From JACQAP01 sp035548375 (GTDB taxonomy: Bacteria; Pseudomonadota; Gammaproteobacteria; Burkholderiales; JACQAP01), in contig DASZTG010000096.1 in NCBI GenBank assembly GCA_035548375.1, positions 1 to 64,000 of the forward strand: a stretch of DNA of 64,000 nt, given 5' to 3'. A model generated the notes under the pieces. The model made no database searches, was not told the origin of the DNA, and was given only the letters and a program-made list of their open reading frames with translations. This document shows positions 16,173 to 25,154 of the stretch, piece by piece. The position numbers were made by a program, and so were the translations under genes. Position 1 is the stretch's first letter. Every line of letters begins with the position of its first letter.

Positions 16173-18569
16173 TCAGACGTCGAGGTTGCGCACTCCCAGC
16201 GCGTTGGTCTCGATGAACGCACGGCGCGGTTCCACCATGTCGCCCATCAGGGTCGTGAACATTTCGTCCGCGGCAATGGCGTCGTCGATCTGGGTCTTCA
16301 GCAGGCGGCGCGATGTCGGGTCCATAGTCGTTTCCCACAACTGTTCCGGGTTCATCTCGCCCAGCCCCTTGTAGCGCTGGATGGACACGCCTTTCTCGCC
16401 TTCGGCTAGCAACCAGTCCAGGGCTTCGTTGAATTCGCTTATGCGTTTTTCGTGGTCGCCGCGCTTGATGTAGGCGCCCGGCGCAAGCAGCCCCTGCAGG
16501 ACTTGCGCGGTCTGCCTGATCTGGGTGTAGTCGCCGCTGCCCAGGAAATCGTTGTCGATGTAGCCGGTGCGCAGGTTGCCGTGCTGCATGCGCTTGATGG
16601 CAAGGACGTGGACTTCGTTCTTCTGGTCGTAGTGCGGCTCGATGACGAGCCCGGGCACCTTGCAAAGCTCCATCAGCCGCTGCGCGGAGCGTTCGGCGGC
16701 CGGGGCATCGGCGAGACTGATGTCCGGATCGCGCAGCAGCGCCGCCATGACCACGGAATCGACCCGCTTGCTCAGCCGGTCGATGACGGCCTCCGCCAGG
16801 ATGTAGGAGCGGGCAACCGCTTCCAGCGTATCGCTGACGAGCGGCGGACGCTCGCCGCCGGGATGCAGTTCCGCATCCTTGAGCGCGAGCTTGAGCAGGT
16901 ATTCCTTGCGTTCGTGATCGTCCTTTAGATAGCGCTCTTCCTTGCCGTGCTTGATCTTGTACAGCGGCGGCTGGGCGATGTAGATGTGGCCGCGCTCGAC
17001 CAGGTCCGGCATCTGGCGGTAGAAGAACGTCAGCAGCAAGGTGCGGATGTGCGACCCGTCCACGTCCGCGTCGGTCATGATGATGATGCGGTGGTAGCGC
17101 AGCTTCTCCGGCTTGTAGTCGTCCTTGCCGATGCTGGTGCCGAGCGCCGTGATGAGGGTGGCGATTTCCTGCGACGACACCAGCTTGTCGAAGCGCGCGC
17201 GCTCGACGTTCAGGATCTTTCCCTTCAGCGGCAGGATGGCCTGGAATTTCCGGTCACGGCCTTGCTTGGCCGAGCCGCCCGCGGAATCACCCTCGACCAG
17301 GTAGAGCTCGCTCAATGCCGGGTCCTTTTCCTGGCAATCGGCCAGCTTTCCCGGCAGGCCGAACCCTTCGAGCACGCCTTTGCGACGTGTCATTTCGCGC
17401 GCCTTGCGGGCAGCCTCGCGCGCACGCGCGGCCTCGATGATCTTGCCCACGATCACTTTCGCGTCTGCAGGCCGTTCCAGCAGCCAGTCATGCAGTGCCT
17501 GCGATACCGCGTCCTCAACGACAGGCCGCACTTCCGACGACACCAGCTTGTCCTTGGTCTGCGACGAGAACTTGGGATCCGGCAATTTCACGGACAGGAT
17601 GCAGGTCAATCCTTCGCGCATGTCGTCGCCGGTGGTCTCGACCTTCGCCCTTTTCGCGAGCTCGTTCGACTCGATGTACTGGTTCAGCGTGCGCGTCATC
17701 GCCGCCCGCAGCGCGGTCAGGTGCGTGCCGCCGTCACGCTGCGGGATGTTGTTGGTGAAGCACAGGACCGATTCCTGGTAGGAATCGTTCCACTGCATCG
17801 CCACCTCGACGCCGATGCCGTCGCGCTCGAATACCGCGTGAAAGATGTTCGGGTGCAGGACGGTCTTCGAGCGGTTGATGTACTCGACGAATCCCTTGAC
17901 GCCGCCGGCGAACGCGAACAATTCCTCCTTGCCGGTTCGCTGGTCCTGTAGCTCGATGCGAACGCCGTTATTCAGGAACGACAGTTCACGCAGGCGCTTT
18001 GCAAGGATTTCGTAGTGGAACTCGATGTTGCCGAACACTTCCGGGCTGGGATGGAAATGGATTTCCGTCCCGCGACGTTCGGTGGTCCCGACCACCGCAA
18101 GCGGCGCCACCGGGTCGCCGTTTCGGAATTCCATCGAGTGCGCCTGGCCGTCGCGGCGGATCGTCAGCTTCAGCAAATCGGAAAGCGCGTTCACCACCGA
18201 CACCCCGACGCCGTGCAAGCCACCGGAGATCTTGTAGCTGTTGCTGTCGAATTTTCCGCCCGCGTGCAGCACGGTCATCACGATCTCGGCGGTCGAGCGG
18301 CCTTCTTCGTCCTCGGGATGGATTCCGGTCGGGATTCCGCGCCCGTTGTCGACGACGCTGATGGAGTTGTCCGAATGGATCACCACCTTGATCTCGTCGC
18401 AGTGGCCGGCGAGCGCCTCGTCGATCGAATTGTCGAGCACTTCGAACACCATGTGGTGCAGGCCGGTGCCATCGCTGGTGTCGCCGATGTACATGCCGGG
18501 TCGCTTGCGCACGGCTTCGAGGCCCTTGAGGACTTTGATGCTGTCTGAGTTGTATTCGGATGAGGACAT
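16173..18569 (-). CDS. gyrB: DNA gyrase subunit B
   Basis: ATPase subunit of DNA gyrase, 798 residues. GHKL ATPase motifs: DNSIDEALAGHCDEI, DNGRGIPTGIHP and GGLHGVGVSVVNALS. The TOPRIM domain has LVEGDSAGGSAKQGRDR and DADVDGSHIRTLLLTFF; the C-terminal contact with GyrA includes QRYKGLGEMNPEQLWETTMD. The ATG at 18569 (MSSSEYNSDSIKVLKG) is the family start; upstream codons would run into dnaN. It follows dnaN by 20 bases in the dnaA-dnaN-gyrB run. Confidence 0.98.
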   Translation of the reverse strand: MSSSEYNSDSIKVLKGLEAVRKRPGMYIGDTSDGTGLHHMVFEVLDNSIDEALAGHCDEIKVVIHSDNSISVVDNGRGIPTGIHPEDEEGRSTAEIVMTVLHAGGKFDSNSYKISGGLHGVGVSVVNALSDLLKLTIRRDGQAHSMEFRNGDPVAPLAVVGTTERRGTEIHFHPSPEVFGNIEFHYEILAKRLRELSFLNNGVRIELQDQRTGKEELFAFAGGVKGFVEYINRSKTVLHPNIFHAVFERDGIGVEVAMQWNDSYQESVLCFTNNIPQRDGGTHLTALRAAMTRTLNQYIESNELAKRAKVETTGDDMREGLTCILSVKLPDPKFSSQTKDKLVSSEVRPVVEDAVSQALHDWLLERPADAKVIVGKIIEAARAREAARKAREMTRRKGVLEGFGLPGKLADCQEKDPALSELYLVEGDSAGGSAKQGRDRKFQAILPLKGKILNVERARFDKLVSSQEIATLITALGTSIGKDDYKPEKLRYHRIIIMTDADVDGSHIRTLLLTFFYRQMPDLVERGHIYIAQPPLYKIKHGKEERYLKDDHERKEYLLKLALKDAELHPGGERPPLVSDTLEAVARSYILAEAVIDRLSKRVDSVVMAALLRDPDISLADAPAAERSAQRLMELCKVPGLVIEPHYDQKNEVHVLAIKRMQHGNLRTGYIDNDFLGSGDYTQIRQTAQVLQGLLAPGAYIKRGDHEKRISEFNEALDWLLAEGEKGVSIQRYKGLGEMNPEQLWETTMDPTSRRLLKTQIDDAIAADEMFTTLMGDMVEPRRAFIETNALGVRNLDV

Positions 18570-18589
18570 TTGCTTTTGATGTGGACCTA

Positions 18590-19696
18590 TCAGATGCGCA
18601 TCGGCATCACGACGTACTTGAAATCCTTGTTGCCGGGCACCGTGATCAGCATGCTGCTGTTCGCGTCGCCCACCGCGCAATCGACTTCCTCGACGCCCAG
18701 GTTGTTGAGCACGTCCAGCAGGTAGACGATGTTGAACCCGATGTCGAGCGCTTCGCTGGCATAGTCGACCGCGAGCTCTTCCTCGGCCTCCTCCTGTTCC
18801 GCATTGCTGCAGATGATGCGCAGGCTGTTTTCAGTCAGGACCCAGCGCACGCCGCGGAATTTTTCGTTCGACAGGATGGATGCGCGCTGCAAGGCCTGCT
18901 GCAGGATGGTTCGGCCGACGAGGAAATGCTTCTTGTAGTTCGATGGAATGACCCGGGTGTAGTCCGGAAATTTCCCATCCACGACCTTGGAGACGATGTC
19001 GATGCCCGCAAAGCTGAATCGCACCTGGTTGGCCAGCAGCCGGATCTCGATTTCGTCGTCCACGTCCTGCAGCAGCTTGGCAAGCTCGAGTATTGCCTTG
19101 CGCGGAATGATGACCTCCGCCTTTTCGACCTCCTCCGACAGCGTGGTCGTGGCATAGGCCAGCCGGTGGCCGTCGGTCGCGACCATGGTCAACTGCTTGC
19201 CGTCGGCAACCAGAAGCAGGCCGTTCAGATAATAGCGGATGTCCTGCTGGGCCATGCCGTATTGCACGAGCGACAGAAGGTCCCGAAAGACTTTCTGCGG
19301 TAGCTTGACGCTCGCGGTTGCGGAAGCGCTTTCGGCAAGCCGCGGAAAATCCTGTGCCGGAAGCGTCTGCAGGTTGAACTTGCTCTTGCCGGCCTTTACC
19401 TGCAAACGCCCCTCCTGGGCGTCCAGAGTCACGGCCGTGTTTTCCGGCAGCGCGCGCAGGATGTCCTGCAGCTTTCGCGCGGAAACCGTCACCGAGTGAT
19501 CGACGGCAGCTTTCTCCAGCTTCGCGGAAGTGGCGATCTGGATTTCCAGGTCCGTGGCGACCAGGTTCAAGTCGGATCCCTTCGTCTCCAACATGACGTT
19601 GGACAGGATCGGCAGCGTGTGCCGGCGCTCGACGATGCCCGACACCGCCTGCAGAGGTTTCAGCAGAACGTCCTTGTCTATATCCAGGATCTTCAT
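18590..19696 (-). CDS. dnaN: DNA polymerase III beta sliding clamp
   Basis: Ring clamp that tethers the replicative polymerase; 368 residues, the standard length, with three repeated clamp domains. Recognisable stretches are VVERRHTLPILSNVML, MVATDGHRLAYATT in the middle domain and the C-terminal YVVMPMRI that forms part of the partner-binding pocket. It lies between dnaA (176 bases upstream) and gyrB on the minus strand, the conserved origin-proximal order. Confidence 0.98.
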   Translation of the reverse strand: MKILDIDKDVLLKPLQAVSGIVERRHTLPILSNVMLETKGSDLNLVATDLEIQIATSAKLEKAAVDHSVTVSARKLQDILRALPENTAVTLDAQEGRLQVKAGKSKFNLQTLPAQDFPRLAESASATASVKLPQKVFRDLLSLVQYGMAQQDIRYYLNGLLLVADGKQLTMVATDGHRLAYATTTLSEEVEKAEVIIPRKAILELAKLLQDVDDEIEIRLLANQVRFSFAGIDIVSKVVDGKFPDYTRVIPSNYKKHFLVGRTILQQALQRASILSNEKFRGVRWVLTENSLRIICSNAEQEEAEEELAVDYASEALDIGFNIVYLLDVLNNLGVEEVDCAVGDANSSMLITVPGNKDFKYVVMPMRI

Positions 19697-19872
19697 TCTT
19701 TAAACCTTGATAAGAATAATAGAGAGGGCCAACTCTGTTGGTTCAACGATAAAAATCAATCGGGCCAGCGACATCGCTCGATGTATAAGGCCAGTAATGG
19801 CGGTGGACAAAATGTGGATCGAATCGGCTTTGGTCCATTCCCGCGAGTTCTCCACAATTCATACCGGCTTTA
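19697..19872. other. dnaA-dnaN intergenic region, candidate origin element
   Basis: This 176-base spacer is AT-rich on the dnaN side (TTCTTTAAACCTTGATAAGA, then AATAATAG). It holds three near-consensus DnaA boxes: TTCTCCACA (19848-19856, 8 of 9), the complement of TGTGGATCG (19813-19821, 7 of 9) and the complement of GGTGGACAA (19802-19810, 7 of 9). An AT-rich stretch beside clustered boxes is how bacterial origins look, so this is one of two origin candidates flanking dnaA. It also carries the leader of dnaN. Confidence 0.5.
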
Positions 19873-21216
19873 TCAACCGCGCAGCGTTTGCAGCAATGCG
19901 ACGAAGTCGCGCGAAATTTCCGGATTGCAGGCGCGCAGGTCGACGATTTTCCTGCAGGCATGCAACACGGTCGTATGGTCCCTGCCCCCGAACGCATCGC
20001 CGATATCCGGCAGGCTCAACTGGGTGAGCTCCTTCGCGAGCGCCATGGCCATCTGGCGCGGTCGCGCTACGGTGCGCGAGCGCTTCTTCGAATACATGTC
20101 GGAGACCTTGATCTTGTAGTAGTCGGCGACGATGCGCTGGATGTTGTCGACCGAGACTTGCCTGACCTGGACCGCGAGCAGATCCTTGAGCGCCTCGCGC
20201 GCCAGGTCGAGCGATACCTTGGCGTTGGCGAACTTGGCATAGGCAAGCACGCGCTTCAGGCCGCCTTCCAGCTCGCGCACGTTGGACTGGATGTGATTGG
20301 CGATGAAAAACGCCACGTCCTCGGCGAGGTTCACCCTTTCCGCTTCCGCCTTCTTCAGCAGAATGGCGACGCGCATTTCCAGTTCGGGCGGTTCGATGGC
20401 CACGGTGAGGCCCCAGCCGAAGCGCGAGATCAGCCGGTCTTCGATGCCGGCAATCTCCTTCGGATAGGTATCGCAGGTGATGATGACCTGCTTGTGGGCC
20501 TCGATCAGCGCGTTGAAGGCGTAAAAAAATTCCTCCTGTGTCCGGTTCTTGCCGTTGAAGAACTGGATGTCGTCTATCAGGAGCAGGTCGAGGGAGTGGT
20601 AGTACTTCTTGAAGCCGTCGAAGGCCTTGTGCTGGTAGGCGCGAACGACATCGGAGACATACTGTTCGGCGTGGATGTAGCGAACGTTCGCCGCGGGGTT
20701 CAGCTCCAGCAGCATATTGCCGATCGCCTGGATCAGGTGCGTCTTGCCGAGGCCCACTCCGCCGTAGACGAATAGCGGGTTGTAGGCCGTTCCCGGATGC
20801 TCGGCGACCTGCAGTGCGGCGGCGCGGGCCAGCTGGTTGGCCTTTCCGGTCACGAAGGAGTCGAAGGAAAACGTGGGATTCAGCCGGGTCTGCTCGCGAA
20901 CCTTGGCCTTGGCTGGAGGAGGCGGAGTTTTGGGCTTGCTCTCTTCCGCCGGCTCCTGTATCACGCGAGTCGGCGCCTTTTTTTCCCCCAGGCTCAGCAC
21001 GACGTCGACCGACTGGTGCAGATACTCGGCCGAGAGTCTTTCGATGTCGGCCAGGAATTTATCCTTCACCCATTCCAGCACGAAGCGGTTGGGCGCCGAT
21101 ACGACGACGCTCCTGCCATCCAGGCGGGCGTGCAGCGGCTGTATCCAGGTCTTATATTGCTGTGCCGGAAGGGATTTTTCGAAATGAAGAAGGCAATGGT
21201 TCCAGAAGCTATCCAT
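19873..21216 (-). CDS. dnaA: Chromosomal replication initiator DnaA
   Basis: AAA+ initiator that binds DnaA boxes and melts the origin; 447 residues. Domain I starts MDSFWNHCLLHFEKSLPAQQ. The AAA+ domain has Walker A GGVGLGKTHL, Walker B LLIDDIQFF and the sensor region near DRLISRFGWGLTVAI. Domain IV carries the DnaA signature ARPRQMAMALAKELT with GGRDHTTVLHACRK. The ATG at 21216 matches the family start; an in-frame start at 21291 would add an unrelated tail. It is divergent from rpmH. Confidence 0.98.
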   Translation of the reverse strand: MDSFWNHCLLHFEKSLPAQQYKTWIQPLHARLDGRSVVVSAPNRFVLEWVKDKFLADIERLSAEYLHQSVDVVLSLGEKKAPTRVIQEPAEESKPKTPPPPAKAKVREQTRLNPTFSFDSFVTGKANQLARAAALQVAEHPGTAYNPLFVYGGVGLGKTHLIQAIGNMLLELNPAANVRYIHAEQYVSDVVRAYQHKAFDGFKKYYHSLDLLLIDDIQFFNGKNRTQEEFFYAFNALIEAHKQVIITCDTYPKEIAGIEDRLISRFGWGLTVAIEPPELEMRVAILLKKAEAERVNLAEDVAFFIANHIQSNVRELEGGLKRVLAYAKFANAKVSLDLAREALKDLLAVQVRQVSVDNIQRIVADYYKIKVSDMYSKKRSRTVARPRQMAMALAKELTQLSLPDIGDAFGGRDHTTVLHACRKIVDLRACNPEISRDFVALLQTLRG

Positions 21217-21300
21217 CGGCACGTTTTGGTGGGTATCGACGCGGTTGCGGCCGTGGTAGGGCCCCCTTGAGAGCGTGGAGTTTACCAGCAAGGGATCGAG

Positions 21301-21309
21301 TTATCCACA
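21301..21309 (+). promoter_or_regulatory. Perfect DnaA box upstream of dnaA
   Basis: TTATCCACA matches the DnaA-box consensus exactly. It lies in the 248-base gap between dnaA and rpmH, about 85 bases upstream of the dnaA start, well placed for autoregulation of dnaA or as part of the origin. No second box of equal quality was seen in this gap, and the gap is not notably AT-rich. Confidence 0.7.
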
Positions 21310-21398
21310 GGCCGGAGGAGTTCTCTGCGGGGTTGGTGGAAGCCCTGCGAGACGATCGCCGGCAACCTGCCCGCCCCTTTGCCGAATGATCGCCGTGG

Positions 21399-21428
21399 TT
21401 GACAACACCATGCCAAAACCCGTGTAAT
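21399..21428 (+). promoter_or_regulatory. Sigma-70 promoter for rpmH-rnpA-yidD-yidC-mnmE
   Basis: A perfect -35 (TTGACA, 21399-21404) is followed after 18 bases by TGTAAT (21423-21428). The predicted start lies about 30 bases upstream of the rpmH ATG, consistent with strong expression of ribosomal protein L34. Confidence 0.65.
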
Positions 21429-21464
21429 ACCGCGCTTTTTCCGCCTGAACCGGAGCCCCAGATC

Positions 21465-21599
21465 ATGAAGCGCACTTACCAGCCGTCCAAGACACGTCGC
21501 GCGCGTACGCACGGCTTTCTCGAGCGCATGAAAACCCGCGGCGGACGCGCAGTCATCAATGCCCGTCGCGCCAAGGGACGGGCACGTCTGGCGGTCTGA
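21465..21599 (+). CDS. rpmH: 50S ribosomal protein L34
   Basis: Small basic ribosomal protein of 44 residues with the invariant start MKRTYQPSKTRRARTHGF and the basic C-terminus (GRAVINARRAKGRARLAV). The ATG at 21465 is the universal family start. First gene of the plus-strand unit diverging from dnaA. Its stop overlaps the proposed CTG start of rnpA. Confidence 0.98.
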   Translation: MKRTYQPSKTRRARTHGFLERMKTRGGRAVINARRAKGRARLAV

Positions 21600-21943
21600 A
21601 ACCGGCTCCGCGCCTGCGCCTGCCTCGTCAGGCGAGGCTGCGTGGGCGTGTGCAGTTCACCGGTTCGTTCACGTCCAGGCGGCAGGGAAAATTCCTCGTC
21701 GTTTCCAGAAGGGGCGGTGCAGCAGGAATGCCGGCGCGTCTCGGCATGGTAGTCGGCAGGCAGGCCGCCCCGCTCTCGGTCACCCGCTCGCTGGTCAAAC
21801 GTTCGATCCGGGAGGTATTCCGCCGCCTGCGCCCCCAGTTGGGATCGATCGACGTCGTCGTCAGGGTCCGGCAGCTCGAGGCAAAACCCGACATCCCGGC
21901 GCTGCGCAACGAACTGGAAAGACTCTTGAGAGAAACTAGCTGA
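21596..21943 (+). CDS. rnpA: Ribonuclease P protein component (probable CTG start)
   Basis: Protein cofactor of RNase P for tRNA 5' maturation. The conserved RNR-type helix reads SVTRSLVKRSIREVFRRL, followed by IDVVVRVRQ. Starting at the first canonical codon (GTG at 21650) gives only 97 residues and cuts off the N-terminal part typical of the family (RLPRQARLRGRVQF). The only in-frame start that includes it is CTG at 21596, giving 115 residues, the usual size, and overlapping the rpmH stop as CTGA. No in-frame ATG, GTG or TTG was found across the end of rpmH. The gene is secure; the start is inferred. Confidence 0.82.
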   Translation: MKPAPRLRLPRQARLRGRVQFTGSFTSRRQGKFLVVSRRGGAAGMPARLGMVVGRQAAPLSVTRSLVKRSIREVFRRLRPQLGSIDVVVRVRQLEAKPDIPALRNELERLLRETS

Positions 21944-22152
21944 TGCGGGCCGCGCTGCTGATCCTGATTCGAGCCTACCAGTTTCTGCTGAGCCCCTGGG
22001 TCGGCGGCGCCTGCCGTTTTTATCCGAGCTGCTCCGAATATGGCAAGGGCGCGATAGGAAAACACGGTGCGGCGCGCGGGAGCTGGCTGATGACGAGAAG
22101 AATCCTGAGATGCCACCCCTGGCATCCTGGCGGAAGCGACCCGGTGCCCTGA
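21943..22152 (+). CDS. yidD: Membrane protein insertion efficiency factor YidD
   Basis: A 69-residue protein of the YidD family, which associates with the inner membrane and aids YidC-dependent insertion. The family core is clear: IRAYQFLLSPWVGGACRFYP, SCSEYGKGAIGKHGA and RILRCHPWHPGGSDPVP. Its ATG overlaps the rnpA stop (TGATG), and yidC begins 14 bases later, the standard order. Confidence 0.95.
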   Translation: MRAALLILIRAYQFLLSPWVGGACRFYPSCSEYGKGAIGKHGAARGSWLMTRRILRCHPWHPGGSDPVP

Positions 22153-22166
22153 GATAATAACTTCCA

Positions 22167-23834
22167 ATGGATAGCATGCGCTTATTTGCGGCAATGGTAT
22201 TTGCCGTGTCGGTTTTCCTCCTGTTCGATGCCTGGAACAAGGAGCGGCTGCCGCAACCGCCGGTTGCCGGCGTGGATCAGCCGCCGTCCGTTTCCGCCTT
22301 GCCGTCGCCAACGCCGCCCACCGGGCAAGCGCCGACGACTGCAACGCAAGGAAGCTCAGCCCAACCCGCCGTTACGGCGGCGACCGCCGGGGGCAACCAG
22401 CCGCCTATCGTGGTGCATACCGATGTGCTCACAGCCGAGATCGACCCCGTTGGCGGGACGATCAGGCGCATGGAATTCCTGCAGCATCGCGACAAGGTCG
22501 ACAAGACCAGGAACTTCGTGCTGTTCGAGAAAGACGCAACCCATACCTACGTCGCCCAGAGCGGACTGATCGGGGACGATCTCCCCAATCACACGACGCT
22601 CTATGCCGCGCCGGCCGCGAGCTACGACCTGCGCGCTGGTGCGGATGAAATAGCCATTCCACTGACGGCGACCGGAACAAAAACCGCGAGCGTCACCAAG
22701 ACGCTGGTTTTTCATCGGGCGAGCTACGTGGTGGATGAAAGCTATTCCATCACCAACCGCGGCACCGTCGAGATCAAGCCGTTCGCGTATTTCCAGCTCC
22801 TGCGCGATGGCACTCCAGCGGCGGGTGATTCCAGGATGGTGCCGACCTATACAGGCGCCGCCGTCTACACCGACCAGTCGAAATTCCGCAAGGTTACGTT
22901 TGCCGACATGGACAAGGGCAAGGCGGAATATCCCAAGCATGCGACGGATGGCTGGATCGCGATGCTCCAGCACTATTTCGTAGCGGCCCTGCTTCCGACC
23001 GGCGACGTCGCGCGCGAGTTCTACACGAAAACCCTGGGCAACGGCCTCTATACCGTCGGCGTCATCGTGCCGGCCGGCACCATCGCGCCGAATGCGAATG
23101 CCAAGCTCGACATGCGGCTGTACGCCGGCCCGCAGGAACAGGACAAGCTTGCGAAGCTGTCGCCGGGCCTGAACCTGACGGTCGACTATGGCTGGCTGAC
23201 GATCATCGCGACGCCATTGTTCTGGGTGCTCTCGGCCATACAAAAATGGACCGGCAACTGGGGCGTGTCGATCATCCTGCTCACCGTCATCATCAAGCTC
23301 ATCTTCTTCCCGCTGTCGGCGGCGAGCTACAAGTCCATGGCGAAAATGCGCGTGATGGCGCCGAAGATGCAGAAGCTCAAGGAAATGTACGGCGACGACC
23401 GCCAGCGCCTGAACCAGGCGATGATCGAGATGTACAAGACCGAGAAGATCAATCCGTTGGGCGGCTGCCTGCCGATCGTCGTCCAGATCCCGGTGTTCAT
23501 TGCGCTGTACTGGGTACTGCTCGCGAGCGTGGAATTGCGCAACGCGCCGTTCATCTGGTGGATAAAGGATTTGTCGGCGCAGGATCCGTACTACATCCTC
23601 CCGGTATTGATGGGAGCGACCATGATCATCCAGACCTACCTGAATCCGACTCCGCCGGATCCCGTCCAGGCGAAAGTCATGAAGATCATGCCGGTTGCCT
23701 TCAGCATTTTTTTCTTCTTCTTCCCGGCCGGGCTGGTGCTCTATTGGCTGGTGAACAACATCCTGTCCATCGCGCAGCAGTGGCAGATCACGCGCATGCT
23801 AGAGCGGCCGAAATCCGCTCATGCATCGCGCTGA
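22167..23834 (+). CDS. yidC: Membrane protein insertase YidC
   Basis: Inner-membrane insertase of the YidC/Oxa1 family, 555 residues. An N-terminal helix (LFAAMVFAVSVFLLFDAW) is followed by a proline-rich linker, a large periplasmic beta domain, and the conserved insertase core with five membrane segments: GVSIILLTVIIKLIFFPLS, the cytoplasmic coiled hairpin KMRVMAPKMQKLKEMYGDD, then KINPLGGCLPIVVQIPVFIA and the C-terminal FPAGLVLYWLVNNILSIAQQ. It overlaps mnmE by 14 bases. Confidence 0.97.
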   Translation: MDSMRLFAAMVFAVSVFLLFDAWNKERLPQPPVAGVDQPPSVSALPSPTPPTGQAPTTATQGSSAQPAVTAATAGGNQPPIVVHTDVLTAEIDPVGGTIRRMEFLQHRDKVDKTRNFVLFEKDATHTYVAQSGLIGDDLPNHTTLYAAPAASYDLRAGADEIAIPLTATGTKTASVTKTLVFHRASYVVDESYSITNRGTVEIKPFAYFQLLRDGTPAAGDSRMVPTYTGAAVYTDQSKFRKVTFADMDKGKAEYPKHATDGWIAMLQHYFVAALLPTGDVAREFYTKTLGNGLYTVGVIVPAGTIAPNANAKLDMRLYAGPQEQDKLAKLSPGLNLTVDYGWLTIIATPLFWVLSAIQKWTGNWGVSIILLTVIIKLIFFPLSAASYKSMAKMRVMAPKMQKLKEMYGDDRQRLNQAMIEMYKTEKINPLGGCLPIVVQIPVFIALYWVLLASVELRNAPFIWWIKDLSAQDPYYILPVLMGATMIIQTYLNPTPPDPVQAKVMKIMPVAFSIFFFFFPAGLVLYWLVNNILSIAQQWQITRMLERPKSAHASR

Positions 23835-25152
23835 CACCATTGCGGCGATAGCAACCGGGGCGGGCCGCGCCGGCATCGGCGTGGTCCGCGTGTCGGGACC
23901 GGCGGCTCGCGATATCGCTGGCGCCGTCACGGCAAGGTCGCTCGCTCCGCGAATCGCCACGTTCTGCGATTTCCTCGACGCGGACGCGTCGATCCTCGAT
24001 CGCGGCATCGCCTTGTTTTTCCCGGCACCGAATTCTTTCACCGGCGAGGACGTGCTGGAACTGCAGGGGCATGGTGGCGTCGCGGTCCTGCAGCTGGTGT
24101 TGCGTCGTTGCATGCAATTGGGCGCACGCATCGCCAGGCCCGGCGAGTTCAGCGAACGAGCCTTCCTGAACGACAAGCTCGACCTCGCACAGGCCGAGAG
24201 CATCGCGGATCTCATCGATGCGGGTTCCGAAGCCGCGGCACGCGGCGCCATGCGTTCGCTGGCCGGCGAATTCTCGCAGCGGATCGGCGATCTCGTGCGG
24301 GCGCTGATCGACCTCCGCGTGCTGGTCGAGGCCACGCTGGATTTCCCCGAAGAAGGCATCGACTTCCTCGAACGCGCTGGTGTTCGTGAAAAGGTGAGCG
24401 CGCTGCGTAAGAACCTCGGTGATCTGAAGGAACACGCCGCGCAGGGGAAAATTCTCAGGGACGGCATTGATGTCGTCATCGTCGGACAGCCTAACGTCGG
24501 CAAGTCGAGCTTGCTCAACAAGCTTGCGCAGGAAGAGGTGGCAATCGTCTCCGACATTCCGGGCACGACGCGCGATGCATTGCGCCACGAAATTCTCATG
24601 GAAGGGGTGCCCGTCCACATCGTGGATACCGCCGGGCTGCGCGACACGACGGACGCAGTGGAAAAAATCGGCATGGAACGGACACGTCGTGAATTGCAGA
24701 CGGCGGCTATCGCGCTGGTCTTGATGGATGCGACCTGCGGCATGACTGATGCGGATCGGATAGTCATAGATGGACTTCCCCCCGACCTCTTTATATTGTT
24801 TATTTTCAATAAAGTAGATCTACTCTCACACGTTCCGGCCAGCAGCGAACGGGAAATATACCTTTCCGCAAAAACGGGCGTGGGCCTTGAATCGCTGCGA
24901 ACGGCGGTGTTGGGAGTCGCGGGTTGGCAACCGAGTGGGGAGGGATTGTTCATCGCCCGGGAGCGTCATCTGGAAGCGCTGCGAGACGCTCAGAGCGCCT
25001 TGTCCGATGCCGAAGCGGCGAACACGAAGGAACCGGAATTGATGGCTGAAGCGCTGCGCCTGGCCCAACAAGCGCTCGGGCGCATCACCGGGGATTTCGA
25101 TGCCGATGCCTTGCTCGGCGAAATTTTCTCCCGTTTCTGCATCGGCAAGTAA
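23821..25152 (+). CDS. mnmE: tRNA modification GTPase MnmE
   Basis: GTPase that with MnmG makes the cmnm5U34 wobble modification; 443 residues. The N-terminal folate-binding domain starts HRADTIAAIATGAGRAGIG. GTPase motifs: G1 GQPNVGKSSLL, G2 in GTTRD, G3 DTAGLRDT and G4 FNKVDL. The C-terminus ends in FCIGK, the invariant catalytic cysteine tail. The start overlaps yidC; mnmG, its partner, is separated by a TSUP gene and two parS sites. Confidence 0.97.
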   Translation: MHRADTIAAIATGAGRAGIGVVRVSGPAARDIAGAVTARSLAPRIATFCDFLDADASILDRGIALFFPAPNSFTGEDVLELQGHGGVAVLQLVLRRCMQLGARIARPGEFSERAFLNDKLDLAQAESIADLIDAGSEAAARGAMRSLAGEFSQRIGDLVRALIDLRVLVEATLDFPEEGIDFLERAGVREKVSALRKNLGDLKEHAAQGKILRDGIDVVIVGQPNVGKSSLLNKLAQEEVAIVSDIPGTTRDALRHEILMEGVPVHIVDTAGLRDTTDAVEKIGMERTRRELQTAAIALVLMDATCGMTDADRIVIDGLPPDLFILFIFNKVDLLSHVPASSEREIYLSAKTGVGLESLRTAVLGVAGWQPSGEGLFIARERHLEALRDAQSALSDAEAANTKEPELMAEALRLAQQALGRITGDFDADALLGEIFSRFCIGK

Positions 25153-25154
25153 TC

